Positions 1 through 6,602 of a DNA stretch of 6,607 bases are shown one piece after another. The translations under genes were made by a program, and so were the position numbers. The notes below the pieces were generated by a model that saw only the letters and a program-made list of their open reading frames with translations, ran no database searches and was not told the DNA's origin. This stretch comes from Verrucomicrobiota bacterium (lineage in GTDB: Bacteria > Verrucomicrobiota > Verrucomicrobiia > Verrucomicrobiales > Akkermansiaceae), in assembly GCA_008932955.1 (NCBI GenBank), contig WBXE01000134.1, positions 1-6,607 on the forward strand, read 5' to 3'. How positions within the stretch are numbered: the first letter of the stretch is position 1; each line of letters opens with the position of its first letter.

Positions 1-4
1 CGCC

Positions 5-30
5 CCTTTGCGCCTTTTGCGGCTTTGCGG
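5..30. repeat. 9-bp tandem repeat, CTTTGCGG type, likely cut by the window edge
   Basis: Three consecutive units of about 9 bp can be read: CCTTTGCGC (5-13), CTTTTGCGG (14-22) and CTTTGCGG (23-30), followed by TAAAT. The bases before position 5 (CGCC) fit the end of another unit, so the array probably continues outside the window. It lies in non-coding DNA upstream of the sulfatase gene. I recall arrays of this kind (TTTGCG at about 9-bp steps, ending in GGTAAAT or similar) from intergenic regions of unrelated bacteria, but that is memory and not a search result. Its function is unknown. With only three imperfect units visible, chance cannot be fully excluded. Confidence 0.5.
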
Positions 31-148
31 TAAATCTGAAATTTATGCGGGATCCGAAAACAAGCGGGAAAAGGAGCGATTTTTCAGGCCATGTCCGGGT
101 TTGAAAAACACTTGCAAGCGGCAGGCATCGCTGGCTTGATCGCCCGCG

Positions 149-1978
149 ATGGTTCACCCACTCCGCTTGCTGGCAATGACATGGTTTGCTAGCGCCGCGC
201 TGCAGGCGGCAGCGCGGCCCAATGTGCTGCTGGTCCTCACGGATGACCAAGGCTACGGCAATTTGTCAGCGAGCGGCAATCCGCAGTTGTGCACGCCCAA
301 CCTCGACCGCCTGCGGGCTGCCGGCACGGATTTTTCGCGCTGTATTGCGGCCCCAGGCGGGACGGCGACCCGGGCTGAGATTTTGAGTGGCCAACATGAA
401 TTTCGCTGCGGCGTGAGCCACCGGGTGGCTGGACGCAATCTGATTCGCCCGGAGGTACCGCTGCTGCCCGAAGTATTGCGGGCCGCAGGCTATCGCACGG
501 CCATCATCGGCAAATGGGACCTCGGCGAGGCGTTTCCCTGCCGCCCCGAGGACCGCGGGTTTGAGGACGTACTGGTGCATGGCGGCGGCGGCATTGGCCA
601 AACCCAGGACTACTGGGGCAATGGCTACGTCGATCCCTGGCTGCGCAGCCAGTCCGGTTGGCAGCAGACCACGGGCTATTGCACGCAGGTGTTGGTCAAC
701 GAGGCGAAGCACTGGCTCGCCGCCCGCTCCGCCGAGAAGCAGCCGTTTTTCCTCTACCTCGCACTCAACGTGCCTCACGCGCCATACGAGGCACCGGCCG
801 CCACTGCGGAACCTTTCCTGAAAGCCGGGCTAAGGGAACCGACCGGCTCATTTTATGCCATGATCGAGGACCTCGACACCCGGATCGGCGATTTGCTCGC
901 TGAACTCGACCGGCTCGACCTCTCATCCAATACCATCGTGGTGTTTCTCAGCGCCAACGGCTCGGCTTTCGGCGCTTGGAACGCCGGCATGCGCGGTATT
1001 AAAGGCAGCCCGGATGAAGGCGGCGTGCGGATGCCCGCCTGCTGCCGTTGGCCAGGCAAATTTGGCGCCAAGCGGGTGGTGGACTCGCTCACTTCGCCGC
1101 TGGACTTGTTTCCTACCCTTGCGGGGTGTTGTGCGGTGGCGTTGCCGTCCGGCTGGAGTGGCGACGGGCTAGACCTGTCGCCGGCCTTGCTCGGCCAGGC
1201 TGATTTTCCTAGGCAGCGGATGCTTTTCACCCACGTTGGGCAGTGGCCGGGGGATGATTCGCCGGAGCGTTACCGCTCGCAGGGTTTTGCCGTGCGCGAC
1301 TCGCGCTGGCTGCTCAGCGGCTTGGAGTTATTTGATATGGCGGCCGATCCAGGCGAGCAGACCAATCTCTTCGAACATCACCCTGCAGAGGTCACTCGCC
1401 TGCTCAGCGCCTACGGCTCCTGGTGGAACCGCCTCAGCTCCACGCTTCGCCAACCGGTGCGCTACGTCATCGGCGACCCCCATCAGCCACTTGTCCGACT
1501 CACCGCCGCGGATTGGTGGCCAAGCCGCGAACGACCCGGCGCGGCCTCAGCCGTCAGCCTCGCCAGTCAGACCGCCATCCGCGCCCAATTGCAGGCCCTC
1601 ACCGATGGCGCAGCCGTCGCCGAAACCGCCGGCCTGTGGAAACTCCGCGTCGCTTCCCCTGGCCATTACCGCGTCTCCCTCGCTCCCCTCCCCGCCGAGG
1701 CCAACCCCTCCGAGCATTCAAAAATCGGCCAGCTCAAGGCCGGTCGCGTCCACCTCCGCAGCGGCAATCGCGAGCTGCAAATGGACCTGCGCCAGGGCAC
1801 CACTGCCGTCACCCTCAACCTCGACTTGGCCGCCGGCGAGCTGGATTTGGAAGCTTGGTTCTCCGGCCAATCGGCCGACCAACGCATCCTCGGTGCCAGC
1901 TTCGCCGAAATCCAACGCCTCGGCGAACGCAAGCGCCCCGAACTCGAGCTGGATATCCACACCATCCCCAAAAAATAG
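149..1978 (+). CDS. Exported sulfatase-family protein lacking key catalytic residues (putative pseudo-sulfatase)
   Basis: Sulfatases hydrolyse sulfate esters with a formylglycine made from Cys or Ser in a C/S-x-P-x-R motif. This 609-residue protein has the fold's landmarks in order: a signal peptide (about 1-22, cleavage near QAAA/R), the metal-site TDDQG (D32, D33), GYRTAIIGKW (K122), the GGGGIGQT-DYWGN stretch (144-158), PHAP (H210), FLSANG (266-271), KG-EGG (285-292), LDLFPTL (318-324) and LFDMAADPGEQTNL (394-407). A C-terminal beta-rich extension (about 470-590) is also found in planctomycetal and verrucomicrobial sulfatases. Three key residues differ from the family. The C-x-P-x-R site reads G71-T-A-T-R75, GKWHLG reads GKWDLG (D124), and SDNG reads SANG (A269). 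The reading frame is otherwise intact. Hydrolysis by the usual mechanism is therefore unlikely; binding or a changed function is inferred. Start: an in-frame TGA at 137-139 leaves ATG 149 as the first possible start, and it supplies the signal peptide's basic n-region. ATG 176 is a weaker alternative. There is no Shine-Dalgarno sequence just upstream. Confidence 0.93.
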   Translation: MVHPLRLLAMTWFASAALQAAARPNVLLVLTDDQGYGNLSASGNPQLCTPNLDRLRAAGTDFSRCIAAPGGTATRAEILSGQHEFRCGVSHRVAGRNLIRPEVPLLPEVLRAAGYRTAIIGKWDLGEAFPCRPEDRGFEDVLVHGGGGIGQTQDYWGNGYVDPWLRSQSGWQQTTGYCTQVLVNEAKHWLAARSAEKQPFFLYLALNVPHAPYEAPAATAEPFLKAGLREPTGSFYAMIEDLDTRIGDLLAELDRLDLSSNTIVVFLSANGSAFGAWNAGMRGIKGSPDEGGVRMPACCRWPGKFGAKRVVDSLTSPLDLFPTLAGCCAVALPSGWSGDGLDLSPALLGQADFPRQRMLFTHVGQWPGDDSPERYRSQGFAVRDSRWLLSGLELFDMAADPGEQTNLFEHHPAEVTRLLSAYGSWWNRLSSTLRQPVRYVIGDPHQPLVRLTAADWWPSRERPGAASAVSLASQTAIRAQLQALTDGAAVAETAGLWKLRVASPGHYRVSLAPLPAEANPSEHSKIGQLKAGRVHLRSGNRELQMDLRQGTTAVTLNLDLAAGELDLEAWFSGQSADQRILGASFAEIQRLGERKRPELELDIHTIPKK

Positions 1979-2043
1979 AGCGACTTTTCGGCCTCACAGC
2001 GCTTAAATCCCGCAACTGGTTTCATCTATCAACTAAATTCACC

Positions 2044-3426
2044 ATGAAAACTCCCTGGATCTTTCCCGCCGCCGCTCTCGTGTTAGGAGCCGCTGGCGGC
2101 TTTCTCGCTAGCATAGGCAGCAGCCCCAGCCCCAGCGCCACCGTATCCCAGGACCAAAGCCCTGCGCCACGCTCCCGCTCGGCAAGCCGCCCAGCCACCG
2201 CTAGCGCCGATGCCAAGCATGGTTCCACCCGCAACCGCAGCCTGGCTGAAATCATGCACATGCCGGGCCAAACCGACCGGATTCAGGCGCTCATCAATTT
2301 TTATGGCGGGATGAGTCCTAGCCAACTCGAGGCGGAGGCAGCCAAGCTCGAGGACCTCCCCATGGGTGAGCGCATGATGGCCTCGTTCCTGCTGTTTGGG
2401 AAATGGGCGGAAACCGATCCCACGGCCGCCATGGCCTATACCCAGAAGATGGGCATGACCGGCAATTTCCTCCGACCCACCGTCTTGCAAGCTTGGGCCA
2501 GCAAGGAACCCGAGGTCGCCGCGAAGTATTATTCGGAAAATAGCCGCCAATTCGCCATGATGGGCATGATGGGCGGCGGCCGCGGTCCGATGGGCGGCAG
2601 CGGCGCTTCGACCATCGCCACCGAGTGGGCACGCCAGGATCCCGCCGCGGCGATGGCCTGGGCCGCCAGCCTGACCGGTAACGAAAAAGGCTCGGCCATG
2701 ACCTCGGTGATCGGTGAGGTCGCCAATACCGACCCGCTGAAGGCCGCCGCCATGGTCGCCGGCATGGATGCCGCCAGCCAAAGTGGTGCCAATGAAGACA
2801 TCGCCCGCAAATGGGGCAGCCAGAATTTCACCGCTGCGGAGGCTTGGGTGCACTCGCTGCCTGCCGACCAACAGTCTGCCGCTATGGCCTCCGCCATTGC
2901 CGGCCTCTCCAAGGACAACCCGCAACTCGCCGCCGAAAAAGCCGCCGCTCTGCCCGCCGGCGATGACCGCAATTCCGCCGTGTCCACCTTAGCGCAAAAT
3001 TGGTCACGCCAAGATCCGCAGGCCGCCGCCGCCTGGCTTGTCGCACAGAACGACCCAGCGGCAGCCAGTGGGGCCATGCGCGAAGTGATGCCCAACTGGG
3101 TGAGCCAGGATGTGGCCGCTGCGCTCGCCTTCGTCAATGCCCAGCAACCCGGCGCCTTGCGCGACAGCGCCGTGTCGGCCTACATCATGGGCAATTCCAA
3201 GAGTGCCCCAGTCGACCTGGTGGCTATGGCGACGACTATCACCGACGAAGGCAGCCGGACCCGCTCGATGGGCATGGCCACGATGCGATGGATACAAGAA
3301 GATCCGACAGCGGCGAATGCTTATGTCCAGAGTTCCGATGCCTACACTGCCGACCAGAAAGCCCGCGTCGCCGCTGGCAAATCCCTCTGGGGCGGCGGTC
3401 GCCGCTGGGGCGGTGGTGGCCAGTGA
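2044..3426 (+). CDS. Exported or membrane-anchored W-x-x-QDP-type helical repeat protein, function unknown
   Basis: This 460-residue protein has one N-terminal hydrophobic segment (about 6-24) with a basic start (MK) and no lipobox Cys, so it is a signal peptide or a membrane anchor. A Ser/Pro/Ala/Arg-rich, probably disordered linker follows (about 27-66). From about residue 115 to 430 it is built of degenerate 30-32-residue repeats. Each has a W-x-x-[QE]-[DE]-P-x-x-A core followed by a short helix: W121, W151, W195, a W-less unit at about 226, W257, another W-less unit at about 288, W320, W352 and W416. W151 and W195 are 44 apart because a Met/Gly-rich insert (172-187) interrupts the array. 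The tail is Gly/Trp/Arg-rich (449-460). The pattern suggests an alpha-alpha superhelix, probably a protein-binding scaffold in the envelope. I recognise the repeat as common in Verrucomicrobiota but know no assigned function. The reading frame is open far upstream, but ATG 2044 is chosen because it places the hydrophobic segment at the N-terminus and no start codon lies in the 65-bp gap after the sulfatase gene. The same strand and short gap make co-transcription plausible. No Shine-Dalgarno sequence is visible. Confidence 0.88.
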   Translation: MKTPWIFPAAALVLGAAGGFLASIGSSPSPSATVSQDQSPAPRSRSASRPATASADAKHGSTRNRSLAEIMHMPGQTDRIQALINFYGGMSPSQLEAEAAKLEDLPMGERMMASFLLFGKWAETDPTAAMAYTQKMGMTGNFLRPTVLQAWASKEPEVAAKYYSENSRQFAMMGMMGGGRGPMGGSGASTIATEWARQDPAAAMAWAASLTGNEKGSAMTSVIGEVANTDPLKAAAMVAGMDAASQSGANEDIARKWGSQNFTAAEAWVHSLPADQQSAAMASAIAGLSKDNPQLAAEKAAALPAGDDRNSAVSTLAQNWSRQDPQAAAAWLVAQNDPAAASGAMREVMPNWVSQDVAAALAFVNAQQPGALRDSAVSAYIMGNSKSAPVDLVAMATTITDEGSRTRSMGMATMRWIQEDPTAANAYVQSSDAYTADQKARVAAGKSLWGGGRRWGGGGQ

Positions 3427-3450
3427 GCGGATCTTGTGTAACGAGGCGCA

Positions 3451-6336
3451 TCAAGCTGACTTACCGCGTGGCTGGCAGATTACTTCCAACACCGCCCCCG
3501 GGCCGCTGCCCACACTTAATTGCGCCCCGAGTTGGCGGCTGAGGTCGCTGACGAGTTTGAGCCCGAGCGTGGAGACCTGGCCCAAATCGAGGACTGGCGG
3601 CAGGCCAACGCCGTTATCGGCCACCCGCAACTGCCATCCCGTGCCGTCGGCAAGGTGCTTGAGCGACACCCACACTGAGCCGCCGCGGCCGTCTGGAAAC
3701 GCGTGATTGAAGGCATTGGAGACCAATTCATTGACCAGCAGGCCGCAAGGAATGGCTTGGTCGATTGCCAGAGTGACGTGGGAGAGGTCCAAGTGGAGTT
3801 GCACACTGCCTGGGGCGATGACGAGGGTGCGGAACAAGTGGTGGCAGAGTTGCCTGAGGTAGGCGGCTAGGTCCACTGCCGCGAGGTTATCTGAGCGGTA
3901 GAGGTGTTCATGAATCATGGCCATGGATTGAACCCGGCTTTCCATATCCAGCAACGCTGCCTGGGTCGCCGGATTGGCCACGCGCGCCCATTGCAGGCGC
4001 AACAAACTGCTGACAATTTGCAGGTTGTTCTTCACCCGGTGATGAATCTCCTTGAGCAGCGACACCTTCTCGTTCAACGCTTGGCGCAATGCATCGAGCG
4101 CGTTTTTGTAGTCGGTCACGTCGGTGGCCACGCCGCCGATTCCGATGATATCGCCCTGCACATTGCGCAAGGCAAACTTTGCGGTCATCATTGTGCGCGG
4201 CTCGTCGCTGACTTTGCTCCTGATGACCTCTTCCAGCCGCAGCGACTCGCCGTTGCTCATGATCCGGCTATTGTCAGCCATCAGTTGAGTGGCCAGATCC
4301 TCCGGAAAAACCTCTGAGAGGGGCTTGCCCCAGATGTCTCCCTTGGGCAAACCGTAGAAGTGGGCCAACTCATCGTTGAGGAGGATGAAGCGGTGTTGCA
4401 GATCGAAGGCGAACACTTGTGAAGGCGAGTTATTGATGATCACGTCGAGCAAATGCTGGTAATCGCGCAATTCATCCTCGGCCACCTGCTGCTCTAACTC
4501 GCGCGCCGCACGTTGCGCCACCATCGTGAGGATCGCTTCCGCCTGGTTGCACTTCAACAGCGGGCGTCGGCTTATCGCCGAGATCAAGCCGATGCACTCG
4601 CCCTTGTGGCTCCACAGGGTGCATCCAGCGTAACTCACCGCTTCCATCTCCTTGAGTCTCTCGTCGCGTGGAAAACGCGGGCTAAGCCCTTCTGGGACGC
4701 ACCACACCGCCTGCCCCACCAACTCCCCGCAGGGTGTGTCCTTGATGGCGTAGGTCTGGTTGCCCTCAAAGTGACCGTCGCACCACCCCGCCAAGGTCCG
4801 CAGCCTCAAGCCGTCGCCCTCAAGCCGGCCGATGCGGACGCAATCCATGCTCAAAATCCCGGCCAGATAGCAGGCCAAGGCATTGAAAAACGACTCCTCT
4901 TCCATGCCGCTGCTGGTCTTCGCCAGAAACTTCTGTACTTCGTCCAAGCGTTTTTTTCCGGTGATGTCGCGGGCGCTGGTACGCACGCCGATGCACTGAC
5001 CGCCGGCATCAAAGATCGACTGCCAGGAGATGCTCAACCAGCGCAAGGAGCCGTCCTTATGACAGGAACGGAATTCCAGTCCCACCCCCGGCGCTCCCCG
5101 CAATGCTTGCTGAAAATGCTCGCGAAATATCCCGCGGTCCACCTCGGCAACCAGCACGGCTATAAAATCAGGCATGGCGAGCACTTCCGCCACAGCATAG
5201 CCGGTGAGGCGCTCGACGGTGGGATTGACCCATAGGTACTTGCCATCGACGCCGAACCACGACTCCCAGTCCACCGTGTAGTCGGCAATCGCCCGGAATT
5301 TCCCCTCGCTGGCCCGCAATTCAGCTTCCTGCCGTTTGTTCTCCACGATATCCCAGGAGAGGTCTGCCAGCGCCTCGACGGCTTGACCGTCGGCCTCCGT
5401 GTAGTCGCTGGCCTTGTTGCCCACCCCCAGAATCGCCACGATGCGCCCGCCGCGCAGCACCGGCACCACCAGCTCGCGCTGCAGCGCCACATGCCCCTCC
5501 GGCAGCCCGGCGGCGTAATTGTTGCGGATGACCGTGCGACGCTGGCGGATGCATTCCACCCATACTCCCGCCTGATTGACTCGGTCATGCCGCTTCACGA
5601 CTTCCGCCCGGCACAGGTTTTTTTCGGTATGGGTACTCCAGGCCTGCAGCGAGAGGGTATTCTCGTCGGCCTCTAAAAAATGATAGGACCCGGCGCAGCT
5701 CTCGGTCAGCGCCTCGGCCTCGTCGAGGGTGGCACGCAACAGGTCGTCGAGTCGCTGCGCTTGGGATAGCCGCAACAGCCGCTCGCGGGCCGAGAGGATC
5801 AATTCTTGGTGCTTGCTGGCGGTGATGTCGTTGATGGTCACCCGGCCCAGCGGCACACCCTGCGCGTCATGCGCGGCGGTGGAGGTCAGGCGGCCCCAGA
5901 AGGACGTGCCATCCGCCTTGACCATGTGCAATACACATGTCGCCGCCTCGGCCGCCATGCCAGGCTGCAGGCGGTGATAAGCCGGCTGGTCCTGAGGGTG
6001 AATGAAGCGTGAGAGCGGCCGCTTGAGCAACTTTGGGCGCGCGACTCCAAGCAACCCGGCGGCGGTGAGATTGGCTTGCACGATCAACCCTGCCTCGCTG
6101 AGAGTCAGATAGCCCACAGGGGCCAGCTCGTAGAGATCAAAATACCGTGCCTGCGACTCCTCCAGCTCCGCCTGCACCCGCCGCAGCTCCTCGTTCTGCA
6201 GCTCCAACTCAATCTGATACACCCGCAACTCGTGCTCCCGCCGCTGCGCCGCGTCCGCTGTCAGCACGGACACCCGCTCGGGCACCTTGGCCAAGGCCGC
6301 CTCCGCAGCCTTGCGCAGTTGGTTTTTCTCAGTCAT
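3451..6336 (-). CDS. Soluble multi-sensor histidine kinase (PAS-GAF-PAS-GAF-PAS-HisKA_2-HATPase_c)
   Basis: This 961-residue cytoplasmic sensor kinase would autophosphorylate on His and pass the phosphate to a response regulator. Domains in order are: an N-terminal heptad-like, Glu/Leu/Gln-rich helix (about 30-62); PAS1 (about 64-175, with APVGYLTL); GAF1 (about 185-335, with VPVLRGGRIVAILGVGNK); PAS2 with a PAC motif (about 343-460, ending GVRTSARDIT); GAF2 (about 475-615); PAS3 (about 625-745, ending GGVATDVTDY); HisKA_2 (about 755-832); and HATPase_c (about 855-957). The phosphoacceptor motif is EIHHRVKNNLQ (H765/H766). The ATPase domain shows the N-box NELVSN (869-874), the G1 motif DNGVG (907-911) and a G2-like STLGLKLV (922-929), so the catalytic core looks complete. 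There is no transmembrane segment, so it should sense a cytosolic signal. No residue identifies the ligand, and the GAF domains lack an evident bilin-binding motif. Start: an in-frame TAG at 6364-6366 brackets ATG 6336. A purine run (AAGGGA) abuts the start too closely to be a normal Shine-Dalgarno sequence. No response regulator is in the window. It converges on the + strand gene with a 24-bp gap. Confidence 0.95.
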   Translation of the reverse strand: MTEKNQLRKAAEAALAKVPERVSVLTADAAQRREHELRVYQIELELQNEELRRVQAELEESQARYFDLYELAPVGYLTLSEAGLIVQANLTAAGLLGVARPKLLKRPLSRFIHPQDQPAYHRLQPGMAAEAATCVLHMVKADGTSFWGRLTSTAAHDAQGVPLGRVTINDITASKHQELILSARERLLRLSQAQRLDDLLRATLDEAEALTESCAGSYHFLEADENTLSLQAWSTHTEKNLCRAEVVKRHDRVNQAGVWVECIRQRRTVIRNNYAAGLPEGHVALQRELVVPVLRGGRIVAILGVGNKASDYTEADGQAVEALADLSWDIVENKRQEAELRASEGKFRAIADYTVDWESWFGVDGKYLWVNPTVERLTGYAVAEVLAMPDFIAVLVAEVDRGIFREHFQQALRGAPGVGLEFRSCHKDGSLRWLSISWQSIFDAGGQCIGVRTSARDITGKKRLDEVQKFLAKTSSGMEEESFFNALACYLAGILSMDCVRIGRLEGDGLRLRTLAGWCDGHFEGNQTYAIKDTPCGELVGQAVWCVPEGLSPRFPRDERLKEMEAVSYAGCTLWSHKGECIGLISAISRRPLLKCNQAEAILTMVAQRAARELEQQVAEDELRDYQHLLDVIINNSPSQVFAFDLQHRFILLNDELAHFYGLPKGDIWGKPLSEVFPEDLATQLMADNSRIMSNGESLRLEEVIRSKVSDEPRTMMTAKFALRNVQGDIIGIGGVATDVTDYKNALDALRQALNEKVSLLKEIHHRVKNNLQIVSSLLRLQWARVANPATQAALLDMESRVQSMAMIHEHLYRSDNLAAVDLAAYLRQLCHHLFRTLVIAPGSVQLHLDLSHVTLAIDQAIPCGLLVNELVSNAFNHAFPDGRGGSVWVSLKHLADGTGWQLRVADNGVGLPPVLDLGQVSTLGLKLVSDLSRQLGAQLSVGSGPGAVLEVICQPRGKSA

Positions 6337-6461
6337 TCCCTTGATTGTTAGAACCCAAACAAGCTACAGGTAATCCGCCCGAGATGCAATCCGCAAAATC
6401 CCCCTCGAGGCCTCTTAAACCTGAAGTCCGAAGCTGAAATCCTAAAATTCGATCATGAAAC
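6337..6461. other. Kinase upstream region without a clear promoter
   Basis: This non-coding stretch lies between the kinase start and the repeat array. It must hold the kinase promoter if that gene is transcribed alone, but I find no convincing -35/-10 pair on the - strand. The best pair reads TTGCAT and TAGCTT with a 17-bp gap, only about half matching consensus. Two isolated AATCCG hexamers (6372-6377 and 6388-6393) resemble the core of the downstream repeat family and may be decayed copies, though six bases prove little. No open reading frame or RNA gene is evident. Confidence 0.4.
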
Positions 6462-6524
6462 CACGGATTTCACGGATTTCACGGATTTCACGGATTTCAC
6501 GGATTTCACGGATTTTTTGGATTT
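6462..6524. repeat. Tandem array of 9-bp CACGGATTT units
   Basis: Six perfect head-to-tail copies of CACGGATTT run from 6462 to 6515, starting at 6462, 6471, 6480, 6489, 6498 and 6507. A seventh decayed copy, TTTGGATTT, covers 6516-6524. The array is non-coding, starts 125 bp upstream of the kinase start codon and is far more AT-rich than the surrounding genes. There are no unique spacers, so it is not a CRISPR array. Identical copies next to a decayed one suggest recent expansion by replication slippage. A short inverted version follows at 6576-6602. Confidence 0.95.
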
Positions 6525-6575
6525 GGCGATTCTCAGCAATTACGGCACAACAGAATCTCAAAACGATCTCTCTTT

Positions 6576-6602
6576 TAATCCGTAAAATCCGTGTAATCCG
6601 TG
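6576..6602. repeat. Inverted array of the same 9-bp unit (AAATCCGTG)
   Basis: Three units in reverse orientation keep the exact 9-bp phase: TAATCCGTA (6576-6584), AAATCCGTG (6585-6593) and TAATCCGTG (6594-6602), then GTTCC to the window end. The middle unit is a perfect reverse complement of CACGGATTT and the outer two differ at one or two bases. As the window stops five bases later, I cannot tell whether more copies follow. Confidence 0.88.

Noticed and set aside
91..192. Small 33-codon open frame (ATG 91 to TAG 190-192) with AAGGAG at 71-76, overlapping the sulfatase start
   Set aside because: The purine motif is 14 bases from the ATG, which is too far, and the peptide has no recognisable features. 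A coupling leader is possible but unsupported.
149..1978. Sulfatase as a frameshifted or truncated pseudogene
   Set aside because: The frame is uninterrupted from signal peptide to C-terminal extension, and all family landmarks occur in order. Only active-site residues are changed.
2003..2031. Promoter (TTAAAT, then TATCAA) before the repeat-protein gene
   Set aside because: Both boxes match consensus poorly and the gap is 18 bp. This is no better than expected by chance in this AT-richer gap.
1423..2043. Long open frame continuous with and upstream of the helical repeat gene, giving a 667-residue protein
   Set aside because: It overlaps the sulfatase gene in another frame, its translation is Arg/Pro-rich as expected of an out-of-frame reading of GC-rich DNA, and it would bury the N-terminal hydrophobic segment of the real protein.
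3392..3405. GC hairpin (GCGGC-GGTC-GCCGC) near the end of the repeat-protein gene as an intrinsic terminator
   Set aside because: It lies inside the coding sequence, has a short stem and has no following T-run. The 24-bp convergent gap (3427-3450) also shows no hairpin.
4513..5235. A 240-residue open frame on the + strand inside the kinase gene, and a 280-residue one on the - strand at 2083-2925
   Set aside because: Both lie opposite strongly supported genes with recognisable domains or repeats. Their own translations show no family motif, so they are antisense shadows.
6462..6524. CRISPR array
   Set aside because: The units are 9 bp and directly abutting with no spacers, and no cas gene is near.
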